DNA of 35,189 nt from Amoebophrya sp. A120 (GCA_905178155.1 CAJINV010000041.1:36014-71202), one strand, 5' to 3'. Counted from the stretch's first letter, positions 21,001 to 30,400 are shown. Translations and numbers: made by a program. The notes: a model not told the origin generated them from the sequence alone.

Positions 21001-24000
21001 ACATCGACTCGGCACTAGAAGCCGTCCGCGACATGCGACCACTAGTGGAAACACTGTCCCAGCCTGCAGCCCTTGCAGATGCGCACAACAAAATGAAAAA
21101 CGGGAAAGATGAAGTAGCCGATCTCCGAAATCTCGTGGAGGAACTGCATTGCGCGCGCATCAGGAATCAAAATGAAGAGGAGGTCGCACGACAGGAGGCC
21201 AAGCTCCAAGAAATTATATCCTCGGGAGGCATCGATCAGCCTTCACCTAGCGCAGCAAAATTCGATACGGGCGATGCGTCAGAGTGCCACTGCATGTCAA
21301 AAGAGTACGTCTGCATGGCTGGGTGAAGCTGTTTGTAGTGCGCGCACCTAGAAGAGGTCGGCCAGCTGGGCTAACAGCTAAGTAGCCTGCTAAGCTCTCG
21401 GCCTCTCTTGTTCTTTTGGCGCCAGGAACTTGCAAACAGCTTCACAAGGTTCGAGCTAAATTTGTCCTCGTTTTTGGGTGAAGGCGCCTTTCCTTGCAAT
21501 GACGCCTGTCGACCAACTACCCCGCAACCATATCCTACAGAACAGCACACACATACAAGAAAAGTTGATTTCTTGTGTCGCTGTGTTTCTTATAGCACAA
21601 GAAACGTCGCCATGCTGATTCTCAAGAAGAAGAAAAACCTGTCATACAGCAAAATGAAGATTGAAATGAGGTCGTCGTGGGAGTACGTTTGTGATGCTGC
21701 TCAGCAGGACGTTTTTGTAGCTCGTCATTTCTTGGAGGACTTTATCCTTTTGGACGCTTTAGTATCTACTCCTTGACGAACTGCATCACAAACGCTTTCT
21801 GATATGGTATGGGTGTGCTGTTCTGGAGGGTAAGCCATCGGGGCCGCACAAAGGGTTGACAACGTCATCGACGCGATCGGAGGTGTGGGTATCCTACAGA
21901 AGAGTACGCACATACCATGGTCAAAAAGCATTTGTCTTGAAAGGAGAACCTCTTTGTCTGCCGAACAACACAACCTTTCCTTCCTGATTTTTCCTGTTCC
22001 GCATTACAGATTACGTCTTCCATGCCAGAAAGTGACCCATCTTCTGCTCGCCGCATCACGGCCTTGTCACTGGTGCTGGCAGAGGAGCAACAAAACTGAT
22101 TGCTTTTTTTTTGTGCTGTGTGTGTGCTTTTGTTCGCAATAATGGGGCAGTTCCGATATGATTGAAAAGTTGCTCCACATCCAACAGAAGACCAAAGTAG
22201 TGTTCTGCTGCGAAAAGCCAGGCATAAGGGGTAACATTTCTCCTTCGGCATGAGTTTGTTCCCTACCACGCAGAAGACTGCGCGCTCTCTTGCGAAGATG
22301 ACGGGCAACTTTTTCCAAAGTGATACCACCGTAGTGAACACCAGTCTGTACGACCCCACCGTCGGCGCAGCTACTCGGTCCCTGCGAGAGCTCGCCCCCG
22401 CAACTAATCCAATCGCTGCTAAGCTTGCGTCGCAGGTGGAGGACCTCGCCCGGGAAGTGTGGTTTAAAACTAGGCTTCTGCGCGAACGCGACCAAAAGTC
22501 CCCCGGCTCGGCGGCCATCAATCCAGGCATCAGCAGTGGTGTTTCTACTCCCGCCGCGGCCTCGGATCGGATGACGAAAGACGAGCTTCTGCAGCGGCAG
22601 GCGACGCAGCTCGCGCAGGTGCGGTTCGAGCGCGATCTCTACCGCACCGCCCTTCGCAGGTGCTACGTCGACCAGGGGTTGCAGTACTTCGACGTATGGA
22701 GACGAATACACTCCTGTGCCGGGAGAAATCAGTTTGACAGGCTGCTCGCTGATGTTGATGTTTGTTTGCATGTATACTCAGAATACTACGCAGGGGATGC
22801 ATGCATGATCGCAAAACCCTTAACCTGAGTCAGTGCCTTTGCTCCGTCACAGGAGGTATTCGTGGTCTATAGACGTCCGGCGACATGTATGAGTTCTATG
22901 ACGAGGAAGCCAACGCACGAAGCCGATCCGTTCGCCTGCTCCACAGGATCCGGGCGGTCACCAAGCATGCTGACAAGCTCATGGACCAACTATCGCATGC
23001 AAATATGTCTGGGTCTGGAAAAGTGGAACTTCGGTTGAATGTTTGGGAAGATGCAGTGTGTCATGCAAAGACTAAGTTTGTCATGCGTGCGACACATCAG
23101 ACGCCGCCAAACGAACCTGTCATGCTTGGCTGCACTCGAGAACACCAGACTCATCCATACTATCGCATCACAAATTTCCAGACCTTGCCATATTCGCAAT
23201 GCATACCCATTGCACAATAACTACGTCTTCCAGCAGCAGCTCCTGTGGAACGAGGCCCTGGAGGCTGAATTTCGTGCGGATCGGAAGGGCCCACAAAAAA
23301 ACAACCTACCGGCCCTTAACCGTGCGGCGGAAGAACCTGCTAAGGCCTCGACAGGACTTTCGGAGAGCAGGTATAGAAAAGACTAGACATTGTAAGACTA
23401 TGTCGAACAGCAAATAGTTTGCATTCGTGTTGCTGTTCACAAATGTTCTTGACTATGGTCCTTGGCAAGACTCGTTGAGGTTGTTTATTTATCGTGCAAA
23501 AAAACAAAATTGTTCCAATGGCAAAACAGCACTCCTGCGGGGCGCCACTATAGCGCCACCGAGTTGTCCCAGCAGCTGGTCGCTGTGTCCAACAGTGCTC
23601 TTCTGGCACGGGAAACGATCCTGAAGCAACAGCTCCATATCAAAAAGCTCCTAGCCGACCAGGACGTTCTCAAAGTTGAGCTCAAGCAACAAGTACGCAC
23701 TGCAAAAATGTCTGGGTCTGGAAAGATGCGAGGTTGTTTTATGCAGACCCTGGATTACGCAAAAATTTATGTTGCATGAACGCCAAAAGTTGTCGCATTT
23801 TTTCTACGCCGCAAGTGCCGACTTTCTCATGCAGGATAGGCATCAAGACACCTGGACAAAAGGTGAAATGCTTTTTCGCGCATAGCTGAGCATCTGCATG
23901 GTCCAAAAGATGCATGACAAACTTGCGCAGTCTTGTTCCACACCCAAACAACATATTTACAATGCATAAGAAGCCGGAGCAAGCAAGTACCTGCGACTCT

Positions 24001-25887
24001 CCATCGCCAAGACGAAACCCGAGCTGAAGGAGGAAGTGATATCAAATGCAAACATGTCTGGGTCTGGAAGACTGCAGATTTTTGTCATGCTGTTTTTGCA
24101 TGATACACAAGGTCTGTCATGGAAGCCCTAGCATCACAGCTTTCGAAAACGTTCCGCAATGCTTAATCCGCATACCAAATCCTCCTTTTTGGTGACAGGA
24201 AATTGGCACCCTTTGCTGCCTATGCATGAGACATTTGCCTGTGTAATTCGCATCACAAGTTCGGATCCTTCCAGACCCAGACATATTTGCATTGGAAAGG
24301 TCACGAAGCTTTACCATTCGTTTCTGAAGCAGGACTGGACCTTCCTCGAAGAGCTACCCGCGGATATGGACCAGGACCTAGTCGGCTCTGCGAGGTCGTA
24401 CGCGTCGCAATACCGCATCGAAGAATCTATCCACGCCATAGTACAACAAGGCTGCTAGAATGTTGCGTCCTTTTACCTGCATGTTGCAGTGCAACAAGGC
24501 TCGTGGGAAATAATCTGATGGACCCCAACGAACATTTTGTCACGCGGCGAGCATGATAACAGGCAGCAGTAGCCGGCTTTTGTACAACAGCTCACAGTGC
24601 AATTGTGACAAAAGGTCGATTGAACGCAGAGCTAGCAAAAACCAAACAATGGCGTGCATAGATATTTTGCAACGGAATACGTACTACACTTTTCTCGTCG
24701 CGTACGGAGCCCGCTTCTTCATGGACCCACGTTTCGTCGAGATTGCCGATCGCAGCGAGCAGACGTTTATTCACCAACCTTTGGACACTACGACCTCCAA
24801 AACCGAGATAAATGCGTCGACTTCTTCTTCTGCACCAAAAGTCCGACAACACATGCCGCAGCTGTACGACCCTACCCTCGCTGCCGAAATCTTTCAAAAG
24901 CAGGCGGAGCAGATCAAAAAACTCGAGCAGGAAAAGGACGCCCGGAAGGCCATCGCTGGTCGCAGGACAGCGGAGGGACTGAATAATAACTCCAGAAACT
25001 ACGAACCTACAGGAGGACTCGCCGGCGAGTTGACAGCTGCCGGTTTCTCCTCCTCGTCCGGTGCCCCAAGTAGCAGCTCGGCGAAACAGGTGTCGGTGCC
25101 AGAATCTCTGTTGCCGCGGGTGGAAAGGAGTGATACTACGGGAGCGGCGGCGAGTTCGAGCAGTGTTAGTGGGAAGGAGGTAGTGGAAAACAACAGCAGT
25201 GCAACGCCTGCGACGTCGCAAGGGCTATGGATTGCAAAAATGCCTGGGTCTGAAACTTGTAATGCTGTCTCTGGATTCTAAAAAAGTTTGTATTGCATGA
25301 CCAGCAAGAGGACTCCAGTTTGTGCTACACTTCTCTCTGGGCATTTCTCATGCGGTAGAGGCATCACAAAGGCCTCTAAAAATCTGTGATGCTAGGATCA
25401 TGCATCATAGACGGCGTTGGTCATTCAAACTATGCATGACAAACTTGCCATTTTGCATTGGATAAGGGCCAACCACGAACAACTTATCCGACAGGAAAGT
25501 GCAGCCAGATCAAAAGAAATAATGAATTTGTCTTGCTATTTTTCTGGAACAAAGGACGAGTCATTTGTGATGCTGATCATCTGCAAGACAGACGAGAACT
25601 TGTCACGCAAAACGAACATTGTAATGCAACATTGGGATGAAACAAGGTTGGCAAGAAAATTTGTGATGCTCAACAGGCAGGAAAGAGCTTTTTGTGGCAC
25701 AACAAAAAAAGCATGGGAAATGGTATTTTAGAATTTCATCTGGGTGCACTTTTCTCTCGGATACAGTTCCTCCGCTAGTACTACTAGCACTGCTGCAGTA
25801 TTGAACCGCAGAAAACAGTCGTCCTCGCCGACCGAAGGCGCACCGGTGCGGAAGCGGCGGCACACGATTACAGGCTACCGCAAGTGA
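16803..25887 (+). CDS. Gene 2: large SQPSN-repeat / coiled-coil protein, tandem paralogue of gene 1
   Basis: No known family. Exons joined in frame: 16803-18033, 18301-18341, 18605 to about 18713; then about 18777-18906, 18960 to about 19050; about 19451-19534, 19809 to about 21308; and, separately, about 22250-22693, 22873-22990, 23211-23370, 23530-23693, 23974-24039, 24304-24440, 24598-25225, 25470-25484 and 25769-25887 (stop). Order: eleven 20-residue QTGGSQPSN repeats, Ser/Pro linker, very long coiled coils, Ser-rich linker, tail SSSPTEGAPVRKRRHTITGY. GT-AG introns: 22694-22872, 23371-23529, 24441-24597; most others are TIR elements. A stop in frame at 21324-21326 and the unresolved 21309-22250 stretch leave open that it is two genes, the second starting at ATG 22250. 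Function unknown; the architecture suggests a scaffold or fibrous structural protein. Confidence 0.55.
17088..17747 (+). repeat. 60-bp coding tandem repeat, 11 units
   Basis: Units start at 17088 and recur every 60 bases. The first two are identical over nearly their full length and the third differs at a few bases near its end; later units drift, and the last (17688-17747) is degenerate. Each codes for 20 residues. Gene 1 has only about three to five degenerate, longer units at 5700-5910, so the array expanded after the duplication. Confidence 0.95.
18034..18295. mobile_element. Introner element, family A (subtype A1, forward)
   Basis: Left end TATCAAGTGTAAAAATGTCT; right end CAGACCCAGACACTTTTGCA then ATCCATA. 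Perfect flanking repeat GGGAG (18029-18033 and 18296-18300). Joining 18033 to 18301 gives GPPGDGGSSSPGTAS in frame. Confidence 0.9.
18342..18599. mobile_element. Introner element, family A
   Basis: Left end TATCACCCGCAAATATGTCT; right end AGACCCAGACGTCTTTGCAA then TTGATA. Flanks CCATG and CTATG (4 of 5). Only 41 bases of exon separate it from the element at 18034. Joining 18341 to 18605 gives ASMRSGTTISYTASSLRH. Confidence 0.9.
18605..19050 (+). CDS. Gene 2, exon cluster with coiled coil
   Basis: The frame from 18605 (RSGTTISYTASSLRHTTPHL ... LRYVIE) gives way about 18713 to a second frame from about 18777 (STLRQAVKDLQAPADSCYSQ ... WRTMQIQQSK), which joins 18960 (RQLDQARRVKALAIQQRDHY). The intron 18907-18959 is 53 bp and reads as TA-AG or GT-AA but not GT-AG without a frame break. 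The junction near 18713-18777 could be GA-AG. Borders are tentative; the coiled-coil continuity supports the order. Confidence 0.5.
19051..19450. other. Intron-like stretch in gene 2
   Basis: No long frame with coding character. AT-rich, with stops in all frames. Probably intron between the coiled-coil exon ending near 19050 and the one beginning near 19451 (WRMLSKSVCVAALQRKLELS). Confidence 0.4.
19535..19799. mobile_element. Degenerate introner element, family A
   Basis: Left end TATGCATTGCAAATATGTCT; right end CAGACATGCTTGCACTGAAC then A. Flanks GGCTC and GGTTT differ only by two C/T changes. The frame is kept if the acceptor has moved downstream to TTTGCAG at 19808, giving SRCRLFIQCLNKHQRD. 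This would be an element acquiring a conventional AG acceptor. Confidence 0.6.
19809..21326 (+). CDS. Gene 2, 500-codon coiled-coil exon
   Basis: This is the longest exon in the window. It codes for an extended coiled coil: residues 1-125 (RVASLETELQSARVLAEFYK ... LRRKETELQLAETRWNSL), a more compact segment with C/W/Y residues (YDCFNKADCDHWCKTFVLSR, SSDYCWPDQD), then a second coiled coil (RIAELQKQLQQKGAKLAETD ... EEKTKELEEDLDKMRSRALE) and a Gln-rich stretch. The frame runs to TGA at 21324-21326. A donor AAAGA|GTACGTC at 21309 is an alternative. No catalytic motif; overall like structural coiled-coil or centrosomal/basal-body scaffolds by composition only. Confidence 0.75.
   Translation, partial: FIQCLNKHQRDVYSRVASLETELQSARVLAEFYKSRLDFYKMNDARDEESRNLEEQIRNEQGKCWGLRHKLRDAESELRRKETELQLAETRWNSLKPSVAKLLESAENHEKRALNNYREYDCFNKADCDHWCKTFVLSRDSFARDISVLQAFIAKTVPREAIPEDVAAIVNELADSSDYCWPDQDTLVISNRDNTPYDPDKRNTWPATDLADKERVSGTITSLPDAIDIISQLAITCSHRMQEATMYKAELEQMWAKTSSDDTAFDQVDSKRSGSSLPRSADQRTQMLDTRIAELQKQLQQKGAKLAETDSNLNNLVERTRRFFAREENRLSEEKTKELEEDLDKMRSRALERWDNNASRLQAAVERAQRQLHQQHCSAAVDNTALQQAAQQSDGPTYIDSALEAVRDMRPLVETLSQPAALADAHNKMKNGKDEVADLRNLVEELHCARIRNQNEEEVARQEAKLQEIISSGGIDQPSPSAAKFDTGDASECHCMSKEYVCMAG
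21531..21832. mobile_element. Introner-like element, family F
   Basis: Left end TATCCTACAGAACAGCACAC and right end GGGTGTGCTGTTCTGGAGGG then TA are clear inverted repeats. Flanks AACCA and AGCCA (4 of 5). The interior contains TTTGTGATGC and GCATCACAAA motifs. Host coding on either side is uncertain. Confidence 0.7.
21900..22226. mobile_element. Possible second family F element
   Basis: Left end TATCCTACAGAAGAGTACGC is nearly the family F end. The right end (GTGTTCTGCTG ... GGCATA) matches poorly, and flanks GTGGG and AGGGG agree at 3 of 5. Lying 67 bases after the previous copy, it may be truncated or rearranged. Confidence 0.35.
22250..22693 (+). CDS. Gene 2, coiled-coil exon (or start of a separate gene)
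   Basis: ATG 22250 opens MSLFPTTQKTARSLAKMTGN; an in-frame stop lies just upstream (22232-22234), so this is either a true start or an exon entered at a later acceptor such as CAG|AAG near 22276. It codes for SLYDPTVGAATRSLRELAPA, then coiled coil (QVEDLAREVWFKTRLLRERD; DELLQRQATQLAQVRFERDL). It aligns with gene 1 exons at 12345 and 12904. It ends at GT donor 22694, joined in phase to 22873. Confidence 0.6.
22991..23205. mobile_element. Introner element, family A (short)
   Basis: Left end TATCGCATGCAAATATGTCT; right end TTCCAGACCTTGCCATATTC then GCAATGCATA. Flanks CCAAC and CCCAT (3 of 5). At 215 bp it is one of the shortest. Joining 22990 to 23211 gives LMDQLHNNYVFQQQLLWN. Confidence 0.8.
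23211..23693 (+). CDS. Gene 2, two coiled-coil exons around a GT-AG intron
   Basis: Exon 23211-23370 (HNNYVFQQQLLWNEALEAEF) joins 23530-23693 through a 159-bp GT-AG intron, giving GLSESSTPAGRHYSATELSQ then coiled coil (LARETILKQQLHIKKLLADQ; VLKVELKQQ). It aligns with gene 1 13534-14254, showing the two paralogues are collinear here although their elements sit at different sites. Confidence 0.7.
23694..23968. mobile_element. Introner element, family A (subtype A2, reversed)
   Basis: Left end TACGCACTGCAAAAATGTCT; right end CACACCCAAACAACATATTT then ACAATGCATA. Flanks ACAAG and AGAAG (4 of 5). The interior reads TTGCATGAACGCCAAAAG, the reverse complement of CTTTTGGCATTCATGCAA in the copy at 6439, so orientation is reversed. 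Joining 23693 to 23974 gives KQQAGASKYLRLSIAKTK. Confidence 0.85.
24040..24298. mobile_element. Introner element, family A
   Basis: Left end TATCAAATGCAAACATGTCT; right end CCAGACCCAGACATATTTGC then ATTGGAAA. Flanks AGTGA and GGTCA (3 of 5). Joining 24039 to 24304 gives ELKEEVTKLYHSFLKQDW. It lies at almost the same protein position as the unrelated family E element of gene 1 (14600). Confidence 0.85.
24304..25225 (+). CDS. Gene 2, coiled-coil and Ser-rich exons
   Basis: Exon 24304-24440 (KLYHSFLKQDWTFLEELPAD ... RIEESIHAI) joins 24598-25225 through a 157-bp GT-AG intron in phase. The second exon includes FLVAYGARFFMDPRFVEIAD, a coiled coil (LAAEIFQKQAEQIKKLEQEK) and a Ser-rich linker that ends SATPATSQG. 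The linker corresponds to the Ser/Ala-rich linker of gene 1 exon 15169-15580. Confidence 0.65.
25226..25464. mobile_element. Introner element, family A (subtype A1, reversed)
   Basis: Left end TATGGATTGCAAAAATGCCT; right end TTGCCATTTTGCATTGGATA. Perfect flanking repeat AGGGC (25221-25225 and 25465-25469). The interior AAAAATCTGTGATGCTAGGA is the reverse complement of the A1 forward copies. Removal leaves SQGPTTNN in frame. Confidence 0.9.
25470..25484 (+). CDS. Gene 2, 15-base micro-exon between two elements
   Basis: Only 15 bases lie between the family A element at 25226 and the family H element at 25485. With flanking bases they code for PTTNN, and both junctions are in phase (GGG C|CA ... 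AAC T|CC). Such a small exon is expected if two elements land close together in one old exon. Confidence 0.7.
25485..25763. mobile_element. Introner-like element, family H
   Basis: Left end TATCCGACAGGAAAGTGCAG and right end GGGTGCACTTTTCTCTCGGA then TA are inverted repeats. Flanks CAACT and CAGTT differ by two transitions. The interior is dense in TTGTGATGC-like motifs. Joining 25484 to 25769 gives TTNNSSASTTSTAAVLNRRK. Confidence 0.8.
25769..25887 (+). CDS. Gene 2, C-terminal exon
   Basis: SSASTTSTAAVLNRRKQSSS leads to PTEGAPVRKRRHTITGYRK and TGA. This is the best-conserved segment between the paralogues, with tail identity at almost every position to gene 1 15500-15580, so it is probably functionally constrained. 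Confidence 0.75.
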
Positions 25888-27432
25888 CGCAAAATTCTTC
25901 CTCATTACAACCATGTCAGTGTGTAATGCATAGGATTGTGCGGAAGTGCATGATGGGTGACTGCGGATTTTTCTCGATCTTGGAAAAGAGATGAGGCGTA
26001 TAGCATTGTTCAAACTGACATGTGCTGCAATGACGAAAATTTTCCATTTCATAGTACATAATTTCTTGCGGCAAGAAGGACGGACGGTGCAAGGAGGACA
26101 CAGTGGTGGAAAATTGTAAATCTCATGTGATGTAAAGTAAGTACAAGTAAAACAATACAATTTTAGTAAGTACACAGTTCCAGTATATGCAAAGTATCAC
26201 TTTATCAGTTCTTGCTGCACAGGTGAAATAAAGTATGATTTCGAACTGACAAAATTTCAGATCAACAGCGGTTTAGTTGCAAGATTTCTAACCAAGTGCT
26301 CTCGATCTTTCTTTTGGCACCAAGAACTACTGACAAGTTACCGTTTGATGAAACTCAAGTATAAGTGTTTCGTAGTAAAAGCAAAAGTGAACCCCAGCGA
26401 AAAACAAAGGTGAATTATCAGAAGCAATTTTTGATTACAAAGAGGAAACAAAACAATCGAATAGTAATGATTAGTGTCAGAATACCGGGTCAAAAAAATA
26501 AAGCACTGAGCGTTTATGCGGAAGTAAAACGATAGGAAAAAAAGATAAACAAGACGATCACAAGCAGAAAATGTAGTGGTGGTTTCAAGATTGATATTGC
26601 AGGAGAACCGGATGTACCGACAAGCGACACAAGCTGTCTCGTTTGTAGCATTAGCAAGCCGAAACTGTACAAACAGCCTACACTTCTAAAGCGAAAATTC
26701 GATATTGTAGAAAGCAAAAGCGCTTTGACAACCGCAAAGTGACTGCTCGATTTAGCGATGGTTTTTTTGGTTGTTCAACATGTGAAGGTATCATTGTGAG
26801 GATATTTGTTCCACTCTATGCTATGTGTTGTTTTTTGAGTTGCGTTGGAGTTGCGTCCCAAAAGTCGTCTTGCGTTGGAGCTGCTTCTTGTCGCACAGTC
26901 TTGTGGCACAGTCTTGTGGCACGACATCAGTTGTGGCTGCCATAATTGAGTTGGAAATTCTTGTAAATGCTATTCTCTTCCCAATCCGTCGTGACTAGGG
27001 TGCGTTCGAAATGCCAAAGCTGCATTTCGGCTGCCAGGACTCCATATGTCGATGAATTGGGGTCCTGATAAAACCTGAGAGTTCTGGTTAAATTGCAAAA
27101 TTATAAACCAAGATGGACCTTGTCCACGTCGGTCAACAAACCGTTCTTTGCTGCTTCCTCCCCGCTTTCACAACCTGGTAGACGACAACTCCTAAGACGG
27201 CTGCGAGCAGACGAATCACCTGAGCGCGGCGAGGACCATTTTTGCGCTCTTCTGCAATACAGTGGAGAAGTTATTTGGCGCGCCTGCGGACACGAATTGC
27301 GCAGCGGCAGCGAAAATGCAGGACCGCACAAACGGCTCTGCCTGCTGTCGATCCACCTCCTGAAGAACTACACGTGCAATTGCAATTTCGCAAGACAAGT
27401 TACGGCGGATCCACTGTCCCTGTCCGTGAAAA
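25888..27432. other. Intergenic region upstream of the kinesin gene
   Basis: 26075-26108 and 26226-26240 match the 3' flank of gene 1 and extend the duplication beyond the stop codon; AATAAA at 26227-26232 is a possible polyadenylation signal. A short duplication (CACAGTCTTGTGG twice) lies near 26896-26922. Open frames near 26739-26945 and 27093-27482 have no recognised domain; the latter probably reads through the kinesin 5' UTR. Confidence 0.5.
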
Positions 27433-30400
27433 ATGACAGAGATCAGCGTCAAAGTCGCGGTCCGGGTTCGGCCGTGGAATGACCGTGAGAAACTATCAAA
27501 TGCAAGTATGTCTGGGATTGGAAGTTTGCTACATTTGTCATGCATGTCTAACATGAATCAACAATCTGTGATGCATGGGCACCAAAAAGCCCTCTTATCT
27601 GTCATGCAAAATCGCAGTTTGTCATGCGTAATACGCAACACCTAGCAGCCCAAAAATTTCTCATGTTTGGCTGCGGATTGCAGGTGTGCGCCTACTGATT
27701 CACTTTTAGCATCACAACTCTCCAGACGAAGACATACTTGCTTTGCATAGAAGCAGATGCAGTGTAAACTCGCGGTGGAGATGCCGCCGACGTCGGGAAA
27801 CGAATATCAGAGGGCACATGTCTCCCTTCCCCTCATTCGTAGTGCAAAAAGGCCAAATCCTGTCGGAACTCTTTGGCTGTGCTTGCATGACAAGTTCTGG
27901 AAGCTGCCGCCCAAACTGCACTTTGCTCCGTGCGTGCGTTTGTAATGCTCAGACTGCATTTTTGAGGTGGTTTGTGATGCTACAAATGCATCCTTCCAAA
28001 TTACGGGGAGGGGGACGAGTTGTGTACTCGCATCACGAACTCCCGAATACCACCGTTCTGAAAGACCTGGACGACACGGGAGCGGAAAAACAATTCACGT
28101 TCGACTACTCGTTCTGGTCGCACGATGGTTTCGTGGAGGATGAGAAAACCGGGCTCACGGTGCCGGATGTTGCCAGTGTGGCCGCCGGCGGGGGCGGCGG
28201 CAAGAAAGGCAACAGCAAGCCGGTATACGCGAGCCAGCAGACGGTTTACGACAAGCTCGGCGTCACGGTGCTCAATAACGCGTGGGAGGGCTACCACTGT
28301 TGTCTATTCGCGTATGGACAGACCGGCGCTGGGAAGTCGTACTCCATGGTCGGGTACGGGGCGAACAAGGGCATCGTGCCGCTGGCGTGTGACGAAATCT
28401 TCCAGCGCATTGACAAAAACAAGGACAAGAACCTCGAGTACGACGTGGTCGTGTCCATGTTGGAAATCTACAACGAGAAGGTGCAGGACCTGCTGATTCA
28501 CCCCAACAAGCGGCCGGTTGGAGGTCTGGAAATCCGCGAGTCGAAGGAGCTGGGCGTGTACGTGGCAAACCTGACCAAGTGCAAGGTGACCAGCTACAAG
28601 GAGATCGACCAGATCATGGAGCAGGGAATCGGGAATCGCACCATTGGCAGCACGCTGATGAACGCCACCAGCTCGCGGGCCCACACGGTGCTCGGCATCG
28701 AGTTGAAGCAGCTCTCACACGTCGGCGACCGCGTCGGGACGAAGTATCCTGAGGAAAAACGTCCCTACCCCAGAGTTTTCATGCAGATTTGCAATGACAA
28801 GGAAATTTCTGATGCGCACACCCATGGTAGACATTTCCATTCGTGTTTTGGAATTTGTGATGCTATGAACAGGATACCCAGATGAATCTCTGATGCAGCT
28901 GCACTTGCTTAAGTACCTGCACTATGCTACGGAGTGCATTTTGTCATGCGTGACTCCCAGAACTCCTAGGTTTGTGTTGCAACATCCCCATCTTGACTCT
29001 GGTGTGGGGACGTTTTCACTCAGGATACGAAGATGTCCGTCATCTACCTGGTGGACTTGGCTGGCAGCGAGAAGGCCGCGAAGACGGGCGCGACGGGAGA
29101 CCGGCTGAAGGAGGGCATATCAAATGCAAAAATGTCTGGGTCGGGCAGATTGCGAGATATGTCATGCTATAATCTGGCATGATTCTGAACTCTGTATTGC
29201 GTGGCCGCACAGAGCTCCTCCTCCCTGCCATGCTAAAATGCAGCTTCTCATGCGGAATACGCAACTCAGAACCATGAACATAAACTTGTCATGCTTGGCG
29301 GCGCATTAAAGTGAGCTCACTATTCCCTTCCTTGCATCACAAGTTTCCCGACCCAGACATTTTTGCACTTGATAGGGCAGCGCGATCAACAAAAGCCTGT
29401 CCTGCCTGGGAAACGTGATCGAGAAACTGGCGGACGCGTGCAGTGGCTATGATTTGTAAAAACGTCCCCACACCATAGTTGTCATGCTAGTCTGCATGCC
29501 AAAAAAGTTTGTCATGTTGAGCGCCATGAGAGGCATTTTCTAGTAGTGTTTTGGAATTTGTGACGCTATAATCAGAATGATATACTAGATCTGTGATGCT
29601 GCTGAACTACGTAAATAGGATTACACTACGAGGAGACACTTGTCATGCCAAACGACCAAAGCTGGCTGATTTGTCTAGCAGATTTCCCATCTTGACTCTG
29701 GTGTGGGGACGTTTTTACAAATGATAGTGGCAAGGTCGCTCTGAAAAACATCGTGATTCCCTACCGGGACAGCAAGCTGACCCGGCTGCTGCAGAACGCG
29801 CTGGGAGGCAGCTCCTTCACCGTCATGATCTGTGCGATTTCGCCCGCGAGTAACAATTACCAGGAGTCGCTGTCCACGCTGCGGTACGCAGACCGCGCGA
29901 AAAAGATCAAAAACCAGTCCGTGGTCAACGAGGACCCGCAAGACAAGATCATTCGGCAGCTGCGCGAGGAAAACGCCAAACTCCGGGAAATGGTGGAGCA
30001 AGGGGGTGGCGTGCAGGTGGAAACGAAAACCGTCGAAAAGCTGGTGGTGGACGAAGCGGCCATGGGCAAGGCAAAGGAGAAACACGAGAAGGAGATCAAG
30101 GCGCTGGAGGACGCGCTGATCCAGATGCAGCAGGATTTCTTCAAAAAGTTGCAGGAGGAGAAGAACAAAAAGAAGGTCGAAACGGTGGTGGAGGAAAAAG
30201 AGATCGTCACCGTGAAGGAAATATCCTGAGTAAAAACGTCCCCGCCCCAGAGTTGTCATGCAGACTTGCAATGCCAGGAACATTTGTGATGCGCATCCCC
30301 ATGATAAGTAGGCATTTACAAGCGTGCTTTCGGAGTTGTAATGCTGTAACCAGGATACTAAGCACACGGATTTGTAATGCGGCTGTCCTTTCCAACCTGC

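Larger units (their letters stand above)
21327..22249. other. Unresolved stretch with two family F elements
   Basis: Possible small exons: 21441-21530 (open frame ELANSFTRFELNLSSFLGEG) and 21838-21899 (two open frames). I could not link them in phase to 21326 or 22250. If gene 2 is two genes, this is the intergenic spacer. Confidence 0.35.

Noticed and set aside
20357-21054. - strand ORFs of 173 and 180 codons within gene 2
   Set aside because: Complement of the continuous coiled-coil exon 19809-21326.
27743-28034. Single exon reading from 27743 into the kinesin motor
   Set aside because: The frame crosses the family D element; a perfect ACGAA repeat and kinesin similarity support removal of 27805-28034 instead.
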